Shown here piece by piece: positions 33,527 through 41,559 of a stretch of 49,662 bases of DNA. Under the pieces are notes generated by a model, which was not told the origin of the DNA, searched no databases, and saw only the letters and a program-made list of their open reading frames with translations. This stretch comes from Pseudomonadota bacterium (GTDB lineage: Bacteria > Pseudomonadota > Alphaproteobacteria > Rhizobiales > Hyphomicrobiaceae), in the NCBI GenBank assembly GCA_023410905.1, contig JAEYPL010000231.1:1-49662 (forward strand), written 5' to 3'. The translations under genes were made by a program, and so were the position numbers. How positions within the stretch are numbered: the first letter of the stretch is position 1; every line of letters starts with the position of its first letter.

Positions 33527-34233
33527 AACCTATGTTGTCTGTATCTGAACTCAACGCGTGGTACGGCCAGGCTCAAGTATTATTCGGTATCGATCTTGAG
33601 GTTCGGCAGGGCGAAATCGTTGTTCTGCTCGGCCGCAATGGTGTCGGCAAGACAACCACGCTCAAGTCTGTCGTCAACCTTCTCGCTAAAGTCACCGGCA
33701 GGGTCGAATTTTAAGGTCGCAGCATTCGTGCTCTGGCCCCCAGCAGCATTGCGCGATCGGGACTGGGATACGTCCCTGAGGATCGTCGGATCTTCACCGA
33801 TCTCACTGTCATGGAGAATCTCGAGGTCGGCCGGCAGCCTCCTCGGGCCAACACTCCTTATTGGACGGTTGATCGCCTCTTCGATCTCTTTCCGAATCTC
33901 GCACGGATGCGTAATCGCTCCGGCGGACACATGTCTGGAGGAGAGCAGCAGATGCTCAGCATCGCACGTACGTTGATGGGCAATCCTTCGACTGTGCTGC
34001 TCGATGAGCCGTCCGAAGGTCTTGCCCCGGTGATCGTTCAGCAGATGGTCGAGGTTTTAAAGGAGCTGAAGCGCCAGGGTCTGACCGTGCTTCTTTCCGA
34101 GCAAAATCTATCGTTCGCAAAGGCCATCTCCGACCGAGCCTATGTGATCGAAAAGGGGCAGATCCGATTTGCGGGCGCCCTCAGTGAGCTTCTCGATGAT
34201 GAGGAGATCAGGCGAGCTCATCTCGCCGTGTGA
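33523..34233 (+). pseudogene. livF: LivF-type ABC ATPase interrupted by one in-frame TAA
   Basis: One continuous reading frame of 237 codons encodes a complete LivF ATPase except for a TAA at 33712-33714 (codon 64). Before it come LLGRNGVGKTTTLKSVVNLL (Walker A) and TGRVEF. After it, in the same frame, come GRSIRALAPSSIARSGLGYV, PEDRRIFTDLTVMENLEVG, the signature HMSGGEQQMLSIARTLM, Walker B VLLDEPSEGLAP and LSEQNLSFAKAISDRAYVIE. The position normally holds Lys (VEFKGRSI), so a single A-to-T change from AAA or AAG explains the stop. No frameshift is needed. Everything else is conserved, so the lesion is recent or a sequencing error. The start ATG overlaps the livG stop (ATGA). Confidence 0.88.
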
Positions 34234-34293
34234 GTACGCATACTTAGCGCTTCCCAGTACCTATCCAGAAGTACACGTGAGGAGAACTAGAAA

Positions 34294-35511
34294 ATGTCAG
34301 TCGTAACTCGCCGCGTCGCACTCGCTATTGCGGTGCTGATGACCGCAGCCCCTTTTGCGAGCACGGAGGCTGTCGCCCAGCAAGTCCCCATTCGCATCGG
34401 CGAGGTGAACAGCTTTGGTCGCTTTCCGGCGATCACCGTTCCTTGGCGGAACGGCTTCCGCCAGGCCATCGATGAAATCAACGCCGCAGGGGGTATTCGC
34501 GGGCAGAAGATCGAGATCGTCAGTCAGGATGACGGTGGCACCCCGGCGGACGCTGTCAGAGCAGCCGAGGATCTGGTCACACGCAACAATGTGAGTGTGC
34601 TCGTTGGCGGCTTCGTTTCGCCAGTGGCGTTCGCGCTCTCGGATTTCGCGAAGCAGAAGAAAGTGGTCTTCATCTGCTCACAGGCTGCTTCGGATGCCCT
34701 AACGATGGCCCAAGGCAACCGCTATACATTTCGCCTGCGGTCGAACACGTACATGATCGTCAAGACCATGACGGATGTGGCCGCCAAGTTGGGCAAAAAG
34801 CGTTGGGCAATCGTCGCTCCGAACTACGAGTACGGCCACGCGGCCGCAGAAAACTTCAAGCAAATGATGGCGGCTCAGGTTCCCGGTTTCGAGGTCGTTG
34901 CAGAACAGTTTCCGGCGCTCGGAAAGATCGAAGCCGGCCCCACGGTAGCGGCGCTTCAGAAAGCCAAACCGGATGGCATCTTCAACGTGTTGTTTGGCGC
35001 CGATCTTGTGAAATTTGTTCGCGAGGGTGAACCGCGCGGCCTCTTCGAAGGTCGTACAGTACTGGGCTATGAGACGGGACAGCCCGAGTGGGTCGATATC
35101 ATGAAGGAGGAAGCCCCGAAGGGTTGGATCGTGAATGGCTATCCTTGGTACTCAATCGACTACCCTGCTCACAAGAAGTTCGTCGCGGACTACCAGGCAA
35201 AGTACAGCGACTATCCGCGCCACGGTTCGTTCATTGGCTACGTCACCGGCATCCTCGTAGGCGACGCGCTCAAGAAGGCGAAGGATACCACTGCAGACAG
35301 CATCATTTCTGCACTGGAAGACTTGAAGATCGAAACCCCAGTAGGACCAATGACAATGCGGGGCTCCGATCACCAGCTCACCTATGGCACATTCGTCGGG
35401 ACACTTGCAGTCGAAGGTGGCAAGGGCGTCATGAAGGAGTGGATTTTCCGTGATGGCGCCGAGGTCATGTACCCGGACGCAGATGTCGCGAGATTGCGTC
35501 CGCGCGATTAA
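34294..35511 (+). CDS. LivK-type periplasmic binding protein (HAAT family)
   Basis: A 405-residue periplasmic protein of the Peripla_BP_6 fold. A Sec signal peptide (MSVVTRRVALAIAVLMTAAP, cleavage after AVAQ near residue 30) is followed by IRIGEVNSFGRFPAITVPWR, NGFRQAIDEINAAGGIRGQK and the IVSQDDGGTPADAVRAAEDL block typical of the family. The C-terminal lobe includes YPRHGSFIGYVTGILVGDAL. GAGGAG lies 10 bases before the ATG at 34294. It is the last gene of the damaged Liv-type set; a hairpin follows. The ligand is unknown: the family binds Leu/Ile/Val, other amino acids, urea, amides or aromatic acids. The transporter it served is probably no longer functional. Confidence 0.9.
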   Translation: MSVVTRRVALAIAVLMTAAPFASTEAVAQQVPIRIGEVNSFGRFPAITVPWRNGFRQAIDEINAAGGIRGQKIEIVSQDDGGTPADAVRAAEDLVTRNNVSVLVGGFVSPVAFALSDFAKQKKVVFICSQAASDALTMAQGNRYTFRLRSNTYMIVKTMTDVAAKLGKKRWAIVAPNYEYGHAAAENFKQMMAAQVPGFEVVAEQFPALGKIEAGPTVAALQKAKPDGIFNVLFGADLVKFVREGEPRGLFEGRTVLGYETGQPEWVDIMKEEAPKGWIVNGYPWYSIDYPAHKKFVADYQAKYSDYPRHGSFIGYVTGILVGDALKKAKDTTADSIISALEDLKIETPVGPMTMRGSDHQLTYGTFVGTLAVEGGKGVMKEWIFRDGAEVMYPDADVARLRPRD

Positions 35512-35524
35512 GATCTTCACATTG

Positions 35525-35553
35525 GGCTCGTGAAGCTCTGAGCTTCACGAGCC
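35525..35553 (+). terminator. Hairpin after the LivK-type gene
   Basis: Perfect 11-base stem GGCTCGTGAAG/CTTCACGAGCC with a 7-base loop that can itself close further (CTC/GAG), starting 13 bases after the stop codon. It is the expected end of the Liv-type transcript; no T-tract is seen. Confidence 0.65.
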
Positions 35554-36298
35554 TCAACACCCAGCAATATTCGTAAGCCAATGGCCCGCTCAGCTAATAC
35601 TCGCTCTGCTTCGCGTGACGTCCGGGAGCCTCTCACTCGAAGCTCCAGATCTGACGAGGAGCAGCATCCAGTAGTCCTGCAAACAGCTGATCTATCGCCG
35701 GACATCAAGGATCTCGATCCAATCGTTCGAGCACTCCTGGCACGATTGGTCCTTCCCCTTTAGTTCAGTTGCTATCGCAGAGACGGTGGTCCGCCCCTCG
35801 AAGGGGTGCCATGTTCTAGCTCCAGGTACGAGGACGCGCCGTCACTCGACACGAGCCAGCGCTTGTTCTCGGGGCAGTTTCGCAAGCTCCGCTTTGATCG
35901 GCTCGATCACGGCGAGGATCTTGGCTTTGTAGGCTTCGGCGTTGGCCTTGTGCGTATCCGCATTCTTCGGATCGCGCTTCACGAAGACATCGCGGATATT
36001 GTCGACATAGTCCTCCCGACGCTGGCCAAAGCCTGCTGCGTCATGCGGCAGAGCATCCAAACGACTTCTGAAGAAACCTGTTGTTCACCCCTGTGGCCAC
36101 GACCTCGACGGCATAAAATGCGAATGGCTTGCATTTCTGGCTGATGAGGATGTGAGCAGAGGCAACTGCAAATCGCTCTCAACAACGAAGATCGCTGGCT
36201 GCGTGAAATGGAAGGCGCGGCAATCGCTTAGCGATGAGTTCCCGATTTTGAGTCTGCGTGGCTAGGCGGGTGAAGTACTGCGGCGCTATGGACCTAAA
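35554..36298. other. Gene-poor, decayed stretch
   Basis: About 745 bases without an intact gene. Its left part (35554-35819) has only a 60-codon open frame (35581-35763) ending in a hydrophobic DPIVRALLARLVLPL segment, with no ribosome-binding site and no recognised family. The middle holds a frameshifted metal-binding-protein remnant (separate entry). The right part (36061-36298) has frequent stops in all frames and no recognisable signal until the GntR promoter. By eye, base composition is less GC-rich than the flanking operons. Confidence 0.6.
35820..36060 (-). pseudogene. Zinc/manganese ABC binding-protein remnant (ZnuA/TroA family)
   Basis: The minus strand encodes DYVDNIRDVFVKRDPKNADT followed by HKANAEAYKAKILAVIEPIK and AELAKLPREQALAR, the central linker helix of metal-binding cluster 9 proteins (typically 'Y-v-x-N-I-x-d-x-L...DP-x-n-a-x-Y-x-a-N-a'). 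The frame then hits a stop at 35842-35844. One frame over, the sequence continues SSDGASSYLE, matching the 'tsH/E-gAfsYla' motif that should follow, so there is a frameshift near 35845. Upstream of DYVDN the expected DPHxW motif is scrambled, indicating a second lesion. Both ends of the ancestral gene are absent. It is an internal fragment and cannot encode a working protein. Confidence 0.7.
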
Positions 36299-36342
36299 AT
36301 GATAACAATCATGTTGACACTCTTATTGGCATCTTTCTACAC
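36299..36342 (+). promoter_or_regulatory. GntR-gene promoter with adjacent inverted repeat
   Basis: TTGACA (36314-36319) followed after 17 bases by CTACAC (36337-36342) forms a plausible housekeeping promoter 20 bases ahead of the GntR start codon. An inverted repeat ATGAT-AACA-ATCAT (36299-36312) abuts the -35. Its position suits autoregulation by the GntR protein, although FCD-type GntR operators more often look like TNGTNNNACNA. Confidence 0.5.
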
Positions 36343-36362
36343 TCTGCCAGCCCGAGGTTCGC

Positions 36363-37079
36363 ATGAACATTAAATTACTGAAATTAAATGGAAAAAATCC
36401 AAAAAGCGCCGTCGCGAAGGAACTTCGCGGCGCGGCTTCCGTGCCCCCCGAGGAGATACTCGAGACGCTCCGTCGACGTATTGCCGGCCAGGAGATCCCG
36501 CCAGGTGCCAAGTTGCGCGAGCAGGACTTGGCGGAGGAGTTCGGCGTGCCGCGCACGCGCATCCGCGATGTGTTCGGCTCGCTTGAGAGCCGCGGCCTCA
36601 TCGAGCGCATTCCGAACCGTGGCGCGGTCGTCACGCGCCTCGATATGGAGCTCGTCTTCAAGCTCTACGATGTTCGCGAAGTGCTCGAAGGGCTCTGCGC
36701 GCGCCTCGCTACCGAGAACGTGCCGCCGGAGAGCTGGCAGGATCTGGTCGATCACTACAACGAGCCCATGGCCAACTTCCTGAAGGCCGGTGATTTCGAC
36801 TCGTATGTCGAGGGCTACAACCGGCTCCGCCTGCGCACCATTGCTGCGGCAGGCAACCCGATTGCTGCTCAGATGCTGGATAGCATCTACGAGCGCACGA
36901 ACTTCGTCATTCGTCGCATCATCATCCTGCCGGGCCGCGCCGAGACGGGGCTTGCGCAGCATCGGGACGTGCTGGCTGCGATGCGGCGTGGGGATGGCGT
37001 CGAGGCCGAGAGGCTCAAGCGTCTGAATATGAAAAGCGCGAAAGAGGCGCTCAACAAGTTCCGTAACTACGTCCTCTAG
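36363..37079 (+). CDS. GntR family regulator, FCD subfamily
   Basis: A 238-residue DNA-binding protein. A lysine-rich tail of about 25 residues precedes a winged helix (residues 29-92): ILETLRRRIAGQEIPPGAKL, REQDLAEEFGVPRTRIRDVF and GLIERIPNRGAVVTRL. The FCD ligand-binding domain (about 95-230) shows the start LVFKLYDVREVLEGLCARLA and the metal-site-type histidine in GLAQHRDVLAAMRRGD. Such regulators sense small carboxylates. The gene starts at 36363 just downstream of a good promoter and ends 8 bases before the CoA-transferase gene, so it probably heads the whole carboxylase-transport operon and responds to the acid that the operon consumes. Confidence 0.92.
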   Translation: MNIKLLKLNGKNPKSAVAKELRGAASVPPEEILETLRRRIAGQEIPPGAKLREQDLAEEFGVPRTRIRDVFGSLESRGLIERIPNRGAVVTRLDMELVFKLYDVREVLEGLCARLATENVPPESWQDLVDHYNEPMANFLKAGDFDSYVEGYNRLRLRTIAAAGNPIAAQMLDSIYERTNFVIRRIIILPGRAETGLAQHRDVLAAMRRGDGVEAERLKRLNMKSAKEALNKFRNYVL

Positions 37080-37087
37080 GACGTGTG

Positions 37088-38338
37088 ATGGATGGCATGA
37101 GGGAGACGCGCGTGGCGATGGAACATGGTCCGCTCACCGGCATCAGGGTGCTGGAGATCGGCTCCACCGTTGCGGGACCGTTCTGCGGGCGCATGCTCGC
37201 GGACTTCGGCGCCGAAGTGATCAAAGTCGAGCCGTCGGAAGGCGATCCCGTGCGTACCATGGGGCAGCAGCACGATGGGCATTCGCTGTATGCGGCGAGC
37301 ATCTTCCGCAATAAGAAGCTGATCTCGATCGACCTCCGGCGTGGGGAGGGGCACGCGCTCGTGCGTGAGCTCGCCGCGAAGTCCGACGTCGTGGTCGAGA
37401 ACTTCAAGCCGGGTACGCTCGATGGATGGGGACTCGGATGGGTGCAGCTCTCCCAGATGAACCCGCGCCTGGTAATGGTGCGCATTTCCGGGTACGGCCA
37501 GGACGGTCCCTATGCGAAGCGGCCGGGATACGGGGTCATCTGCGAAGCGGTGAGCGGTATGCGCTACCTCACCGGTGATCCGGACAGGCCGCCGTCGCGT
37601 GTTGCCGTGTCCCTGACGGACTACATCACAGGCCTCCATGCGGCCTACGGTGCCGTCATGGCCTTGATGGCCCGCAATGTAACGGGGCGCGGGCAGTTCA
37701 TCGACGCAGCGCTGTACGAGTGCGCGTTCAACTTCATGGAGCCATGGGTCCCTGCCTTCGAGAAGACCGGGCATGTGGCCAGCCGCACGGGCTCCCGCTT
37801 GCCGGGAAGCAATCCGAACAATCTCTATCCGACGGGGGACGGCAGCTTCATACTCATCACAGCCATGGCCGACAGCCTGTTCAAGCGCCTTGCTGGCGTG
37901 ATGGAACAGCCTGAACTGGCCGAGGATTCGCGTTTCGCGAAGGCGCTCGCTCGTAACGCCCATGCTGAAGCGCTGGATGAGATCATTGCGGCCTGGACCT
38001 CGCGCTATCCGCTTGCAACGCTGGAGCAGAAGCTGACTGCAGCGTCCGTGCCGGCGACCCGCATCTATACGATGGCGGACATCTTCGCAGATCCGCACTA
38101 CGCCGCGCGCAAATCCATAGTGGCGGCAAGCGACGAGGCCATGGGCAGTGTTGCCATGGCAGGTGTTGTTCCGCGTCTGTCGGCAACGCCGGGTGGAGTA
38201 CGGCATGCTGGTCGCGCCATAGGTCAGGATACCGAGAGCGTGCTGGGAGACGTGCTCGGATACAACGCTGCGCAAATTGCGGAGTTCGTGCGCAGCGGCG
38301 TCGTCGCGCGCGATGTCCGCTCATCATCGGCGGCATGA
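37088..38338 (+). CDS. Class III (CaiB/BaiF-type) acyl-CoA transferase
   Basis: Transfers CoA from a donor thioester to an organic acid. The 416-residue length is normal. Family blocks: LTGIRVLEIGSTVAGPFCGR near the N-terminus, LADFGAEVIKVEPSEGDPVR, KSDVVVENFKPGTLDGWGLG, SGYGQDGPYAKRPGYGVICE, and the aspartate that forms the acyl anhydride, D178 in SLTDYITGLHAAYGAVMALM. It also has the C-terminal RNAHAEALDEIIAAWTSRYP block. The ATG at 37088 is preferred over a GTG three bases earlier; an internal ATG eleven residues in is also possible. It is the second gene of the operon. The carboxylase genes that follow make it likely that its product CoA ester is carboxylated next, but the acid is not identified. 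Confidence 0.92.
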   Translation: MDGMRETRVAMEHGPLTGIRVLEIGSTVAGPFCGRMLADFGAEVIKVEPSEGDPVRTMGQQHDGHSLYAASIFRNKKLISIDLRRGEGHALVRELAAKSDVVVENFKPGTLDGWGLGWVQLSQMNPRLVMVRISGYGQDGPYAKRPGYGVICEAVSGMRYLTGDPDRPPSRVAVSLTDYITGLHAAYGAVMALMARNVTGRGQFIDAALYECAFNFMEPWVPAFEKTGHVASRTGSRLPGSNPNNLYPTGDGSFILITAMADSLFKRLAGVMEQPELAEDSRFAKALARNAHAEALDEIIAAWTSRYPLATLEQKLTAASVPATRIYTMADIFADPHYAARKSIVAASDEAMGSVAMAGVVPRLSATPGGVRHAGRAIGQDTESVLGDVLGYNAAQIAEFVRSGVVARDVRSSSAA

Positions 38339-38360
38339 AGCCGTCAACGGAGACAGACGA

Positions 38361-39932
38361 ATGTCCGCCGATCGAAAGTCCGAAGGCGCGCCGGAGATGC
38401 GCCGCAAGCGCCTTGAGCGTGAGTATGCTGAACGCAAAACCAAAGCCTTGGCGATGGGGGGCGCGGCGCGGCTCGCACGCCGCGCGGAAGCTGGTGTTCT
38501 CCACGCGCGATCGCGCATCGACGGCCTGCTCGATCCGGGTAGCTTCATCGAGACCGGTCTGTTTGGTGTGTCATCCTCGCGCGCGGAGGATCGCGATCGC
38601 TCTGCTGCTGACGGCAAGATCGCCGGGTTCGGGCGCATCGACGGCCGCGAGGTCGCTGTCGTTTCCAATGACTTCACCGTCATGGGTGCTTCATCCTCGT
38701 CGACGAACGGCCGCAAGATCGGGCACGCCAAGCGCGTCGCGACACAGCGTGGACTGCCGCTCATTTTCCTCGGCGAGTCCTCGGGCGCCCGAATGCCCGA
38801 CCACATGGGCTCGCGCGGCATGGGCACGCTGCTTGGCAATGATCCGACGCAATACGTGCGCCTGCGCGAGACGCCGTGGGCGTCGGCCACGCTCGGCCTC
38901 TCGTACGGCTCGTCGAGTTGGTACGCCGTGCTCTCCGATTTCTGCGTCATCCGCAAGGGTGCGGTGCTCGCCGTATCGAGCTCGCTGCTGGCATCGCTCG
39001 CGATCGGCGAGACGGTCGATCCGCAGGAGCTCGGCGGCTGGAAGCTTCATTCGGAAGTAACCGGCTTCGCCGACATGGTGGTGGACACGGACGAGGAAGC
39101 GCTCGCCGCAATCCGCACTTTCCTTTCCTACCTGCCATCGCATTGCAATGAAGCGCCCCCCGAGCAGTCCGTAGCCGAGGGATCGGGGTTGGGAATGGGC
39201 GACATCATCGATCTGCTGCCTGAGAAACGCACGCAAGTCTATGACGTGCGCAAGATCGTCCGCACGATCGTGGACAAGGACAGCTTCTTCGAGCTGAAGC
39301 CGCGCTTCGGCAAGGTGGCGGTGACCGGGCTCTCGCGCATGGGTGGCCGCACTGTCGGCATCATCGCGAATAATCCGCTGGTGAAGGGGGGCGCCCTCGA
39401 CACTGAAGCCTGCGAGAAGATCACGCACTTCCTGGTGCTGTGCGACAGCTTCAATATTCCGATCGTGCTCTTCGTGGACACGCCCGGCTTTGCCATCGGC
39501 ACGGATGCCGAGCGCAAGCGCGCGCCCGGCAAGATCATGAACTTCATGCACGCGCTGCAGATGTTCTCGATGCCGAAGATCTCGGTCATCCTGCGCAAGA
39601 GCTACGGGCAGGCCTATCTCAACATGGGTGGCGGGCGGAACTCCGATGAAGTGGCTGCCTGGCCAACAGCTGAAGTGAGCTTCATGGATCCAACGTTCGC
39701 GGTGAAGGTCGTGCATGGCCTCTCGCCTGGAGACGCTGGTTTCGATGACGCCTTCGCAACCATGAGCAAGGATAGCGAAGTGTGGGACATGGCCGGCGCC
39801 TATGCCGTGCAGTCCGTGATCGAGCCGCACATGACGCGCGATTATCTGATCCGGATGCTGGATGTTCATCGCCTTCGGCTGACGAACGGTATCGGGCAGC
39901 ATCTGCTGCGCGCCTGGCCGACAAGCCATTGA
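38361..39932 (+). CDS. Acyl-CoA carboxylase carboxyltransferase subunit, first copy
   Basis: A 523-residue protein of the PccB/MccB/AccD5 family, which transfers carboxyl from carboxybiotin to an acyl-CoA. The two crotonase-like halves are visible. The N-terminal half includes ADGKIAGFGRIDGREVAVVS, NDFTVMGASSSSTNGRKIGH and LGESSGARMPDHMGSRGMGT. The C-terminal half begins with FFELKPRFGKVAVTGLSRMG and continues GRTVGIIANNPLVKGGALDT, FNIPIVLFVDTPGFAIGTDA and KSYGQAYLNMGGG. GGAGAC precedes the ATG at 38361. It is only moderately similar to the second carboxyltransferase of this operon, so they are distinct subunits rather than a recent duplication. The acyl-CoA specificity cannot be read from the sequence. 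Confidence 0.92.
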   Translation: MSADRKSEGAPEMRRKRLEREYAERKTKALAMGGAARLARRAEAGVLHARSRIDGLLDPGSFIETGLFGVSSSRAEDRDRSAADGKIAGFGRIDGREVAVVSNDFTVMGASSSSTNGRKIGHAKRVATQRGLPLIFLGESSGARMPDHMGSRGMGTLLGNDPTQYVRLRETPWASATLGLSYGSSSWYAVLSDFCVIRKGAVLAVSSSLLASLAIGETVDPQELGGWKLHSEVTGFADMVVDTDEEALAAIRTFLSYLPSHCNEAPPEQSVAEGSGLGMGDIIDLLPEKRTQVYDVRKIVRTIVDKDSFFELKPRFGKVAVTGLSRMGGRTVGIIANNPLVKGGALDTEACEKITHFLVLCDSFNIPIVLFVDTPGFAIGTDAERKRAPGKIMNFMHALQMFSMPKISVILRKSYGQAYLNMGGGRNSDEVAAWPTAEVSFMDPTFAVKVVHGLSPGDAGFDDAFATMSKDSEVWDMAGAYAVQSVIEPHMTRDYLIRMLDVHRLRLTNGIGQHLLRAWPTSH

Positions 39933-39946
39933 GGAGTCGCGGTAGG

Positions 39947-41296
39947 GTGGCTCGATCTTTCCACAAGGTGGTCGTGGCGAACCGAGGCGCCGTTGCGGCG
40001 CGTGTTCTGCGCGCGCTGAACGAGATGAATATCCGCACGGTTGCCGTATACTCTGATGCGGACCGCCATGCGCCATGGCTCGAATGGTCTTCCGAGGCGC
40101 ACAACATCGGTCCGGCTCCGGCGCGCGATAGTTATCTCAATCAGGATATGCTGCTCGCCGTTTTGAAGCAGAGTGGCGCCGATGGCGTGCATCCCGGCTA
40201 TGGCTTTCTCGCAGAGAACGCGACATTCGCTACGCGTGTGACCGACACGGGCGCCGTGTTCATCGGTCCGTCGCCGCGCTGGATCGAGGACATGGGGCAC
40301 AAGACGCGCGCCCGTGAGCTCGCCAGAGAATACGGCCTGCCCGTTGGCGCAGGAACGGATGTGCTTCCCGCTGAGCATGCGGCGATTGCGGCGGCAGCGC
40401 GCAAGATCGGCTTCCCGCTGATCGTGAAGCCCGCCGGCGGTGGCGGTGGCATCGGCATGCTGGTTGCGCGTGACGAGGCCCAGCTCCTGGTGGCGGTCGA
40501 CAAGGCCGCCTCTCTCGCCGAGCGCAGCTTCGCGAACGCGGACGTATACCTGGAGCGATTGCTCGAGCGTCCGCGCCACGTCGAACTGCAGATCGTGGCG
40601 GACAATTTCGGCGCCTGTACGCACCTCTTCGAGCGTGATTGCTCGGTGCAGCGCCGCCACCAGAAGGTGATCGAGGAAGCGCCGGGGCCCAATATTTCGC
40701 GCGCCGACATCGGCGCCCTTTCGCAGGACATCGCGAGTAAGCTCGGGGCCGCCGGCTACAACAATATCGGCACCGTCGAGATGCTGATGGATGCCGATGG
40801 TGGCTTTGCCTTTCTCGAGATGAACACGCGCCTGCAGGTCGAGCACGGTGTGACCGAGGAAGTCACTGGCGTCGATATCGTCAAGACGCAGGTTCGCCTC
40901 GCAGCGGGTGAAAAGCTTGCTGAAGTGCTGCCGAATGCGCCGAAGATCGACGGCCATGCTATCGAAGCCCGCGTCTACGCGGAGGATCCGCGACGCTTCT
41001 TTCCATCTCCCGGCAAACTTGAGGTCTTCCGCCCACCGCTCAGGGCGGGTGTGCGCATCGAGACCGGCTACAGTGAAGGCTTGGAAGTCACCCCGCACTA
41101 TGATCCGCTGCTCGCCAAGGTCATCGTGAAGCGGCCGACACGCGAGAAGGCGATCGACGATCTCATCGAGGCGCTCGGTGCGTTCGAAGTGCGTGGCGTC
41201 AAAAGCAATATCCCGGCGCTTTTCACAATTCTCGGCTCCGACGAGTTCCGCGCCGGCGCGGTGCACACGGGTCTGATTGGCGAGCTGATCAAATGA
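39947..41296 (+). CDS. Biotin carboxylase subunit, free-standing
   Basis: ATP-dependent carboxylation of biotin on the separate carrier encoded next. The 449-residue protein has the complete three-part biotin carboxylase fold and no carrier domain: KVVVANRGAVAARVLRAL, GVHPGYGFLAEN (81-91), the ATP-grasp glycine loop KPAGGGGGIGM (161-171), RDCSVQRRHQKVIEEAP and EMNTRLQVEHGVTEEVTG. The last motif has HG where most homologues have HP, and the catalytic Glu, Asn, Arg, Gln and Glu positions are kept. Translation starts at a GTG (39947) with GAGGAG overlapping the preceding stop. An upstream in-frame start would lie inside the previous gene. It shares the operon with two carboxyltransferases. Confidence 0.94.
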   Translation: MARSFHKVVVANRGAVAARVLRALNEMNIRTVAVYSDADRHAPWLEWSSEAHNIGPAPARDSYLNQDMLLAVLKQSGADGVHPGYGFLAENATFATRVTDTGAVFIGPSPRWIEDMGHKTRARELAREYGLPVGAGTDVLPAEHAAIAAAARKIGFPLIVKPAGGGGGIGMLVARDEAQLLVAVDKAASLAERSFANADVYLERLLERPRHVELQIVADNFGACTHLFERDCSVQRRHQKVIEEAPGPNISRADIGALSQDIASKLGAAGYNNIGTVEMLMDADGGFAFLEMNTRLQVEHGVTEEVTGVDIVKTQVRLAAGEKLAEVLPNAPKIDGHAIEARVYAEDPRRFFPSPGKLEVFRPPLRAGVRIETGYSEGLEVTPHYDPLLAKVIVKRPTREKAIDDLIEALGAFEVRGVKSNIPALFTILGSDEFRAGAVHTGLIGELIK

Positions 41297-41312
41297 GCAG
41301 AGGGCGACAGTA

Positions 41313-41534
41313 ATGGCGGAATGTGAAGCGAAATCCGAGGTCACCGGTTCGGTCTGGAAGATCATGACGGAGGTAGGCCAGAAGGTCGAGGCCGGCGACA
41401 CGATCATGATCATCGAGTCCATGAAGATGGAGATTCCGGTGATCGCCGAGGAGAGCGGAACGATCAAGGCGTTCCTCGTCAAGGAGGAGGCGCCTGTCTC
41501 CGAGGGGCAGGTCGTGGCCGTTCTCGAAGGCTGA
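41313..41534 (+). CDS. Biotin carboxyl carrier protein, minimal domain
   Basis: A 73-residue protein consisting only of the biotinyl/lipoyl domain. The biotinylated lysine is K38 in IIESMKMEIPV, with the expected flanking Met residues, and the mirrored hairpin ends in VSEGQVVAVLEG. It lacks the Ala/Pro-rich arm and the thumb of AccB, as in the short carriers of some acyl-CoA carboxylases and decarboxylases. It lies 16 bases after the biotin carboxylase and 25 bases before the second carboxyltransferase, so it should shuttle carboxybiotin between them. Biotinylation would need a BirA encoded elsewhere. Confidence 0.94.
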   Translation: MAECEAKSEVTGSVWKIMTEVGQKVEAGDTIMIIESMKMEIPVIAEESGTIKAFLVKEEAPVSEGQVVAVLEG

Positions 41535-41559
41535 TGCGCGGGTTTCTGGAGGCAATGAC

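Noticed and set aside
33700..33811. Frameshift in livF
   Set aside because: The sequences before and after the stop are in the same frame and read straight through with conserved residues; only a nonsense codon is needed.
35581..35763. 60-codon ORF (starts MARSANTRSASRDV)
   Set aside because: No ribosome-binding site, no recognised family, and it sits in a decayed region; mentioned only in the gap entry.
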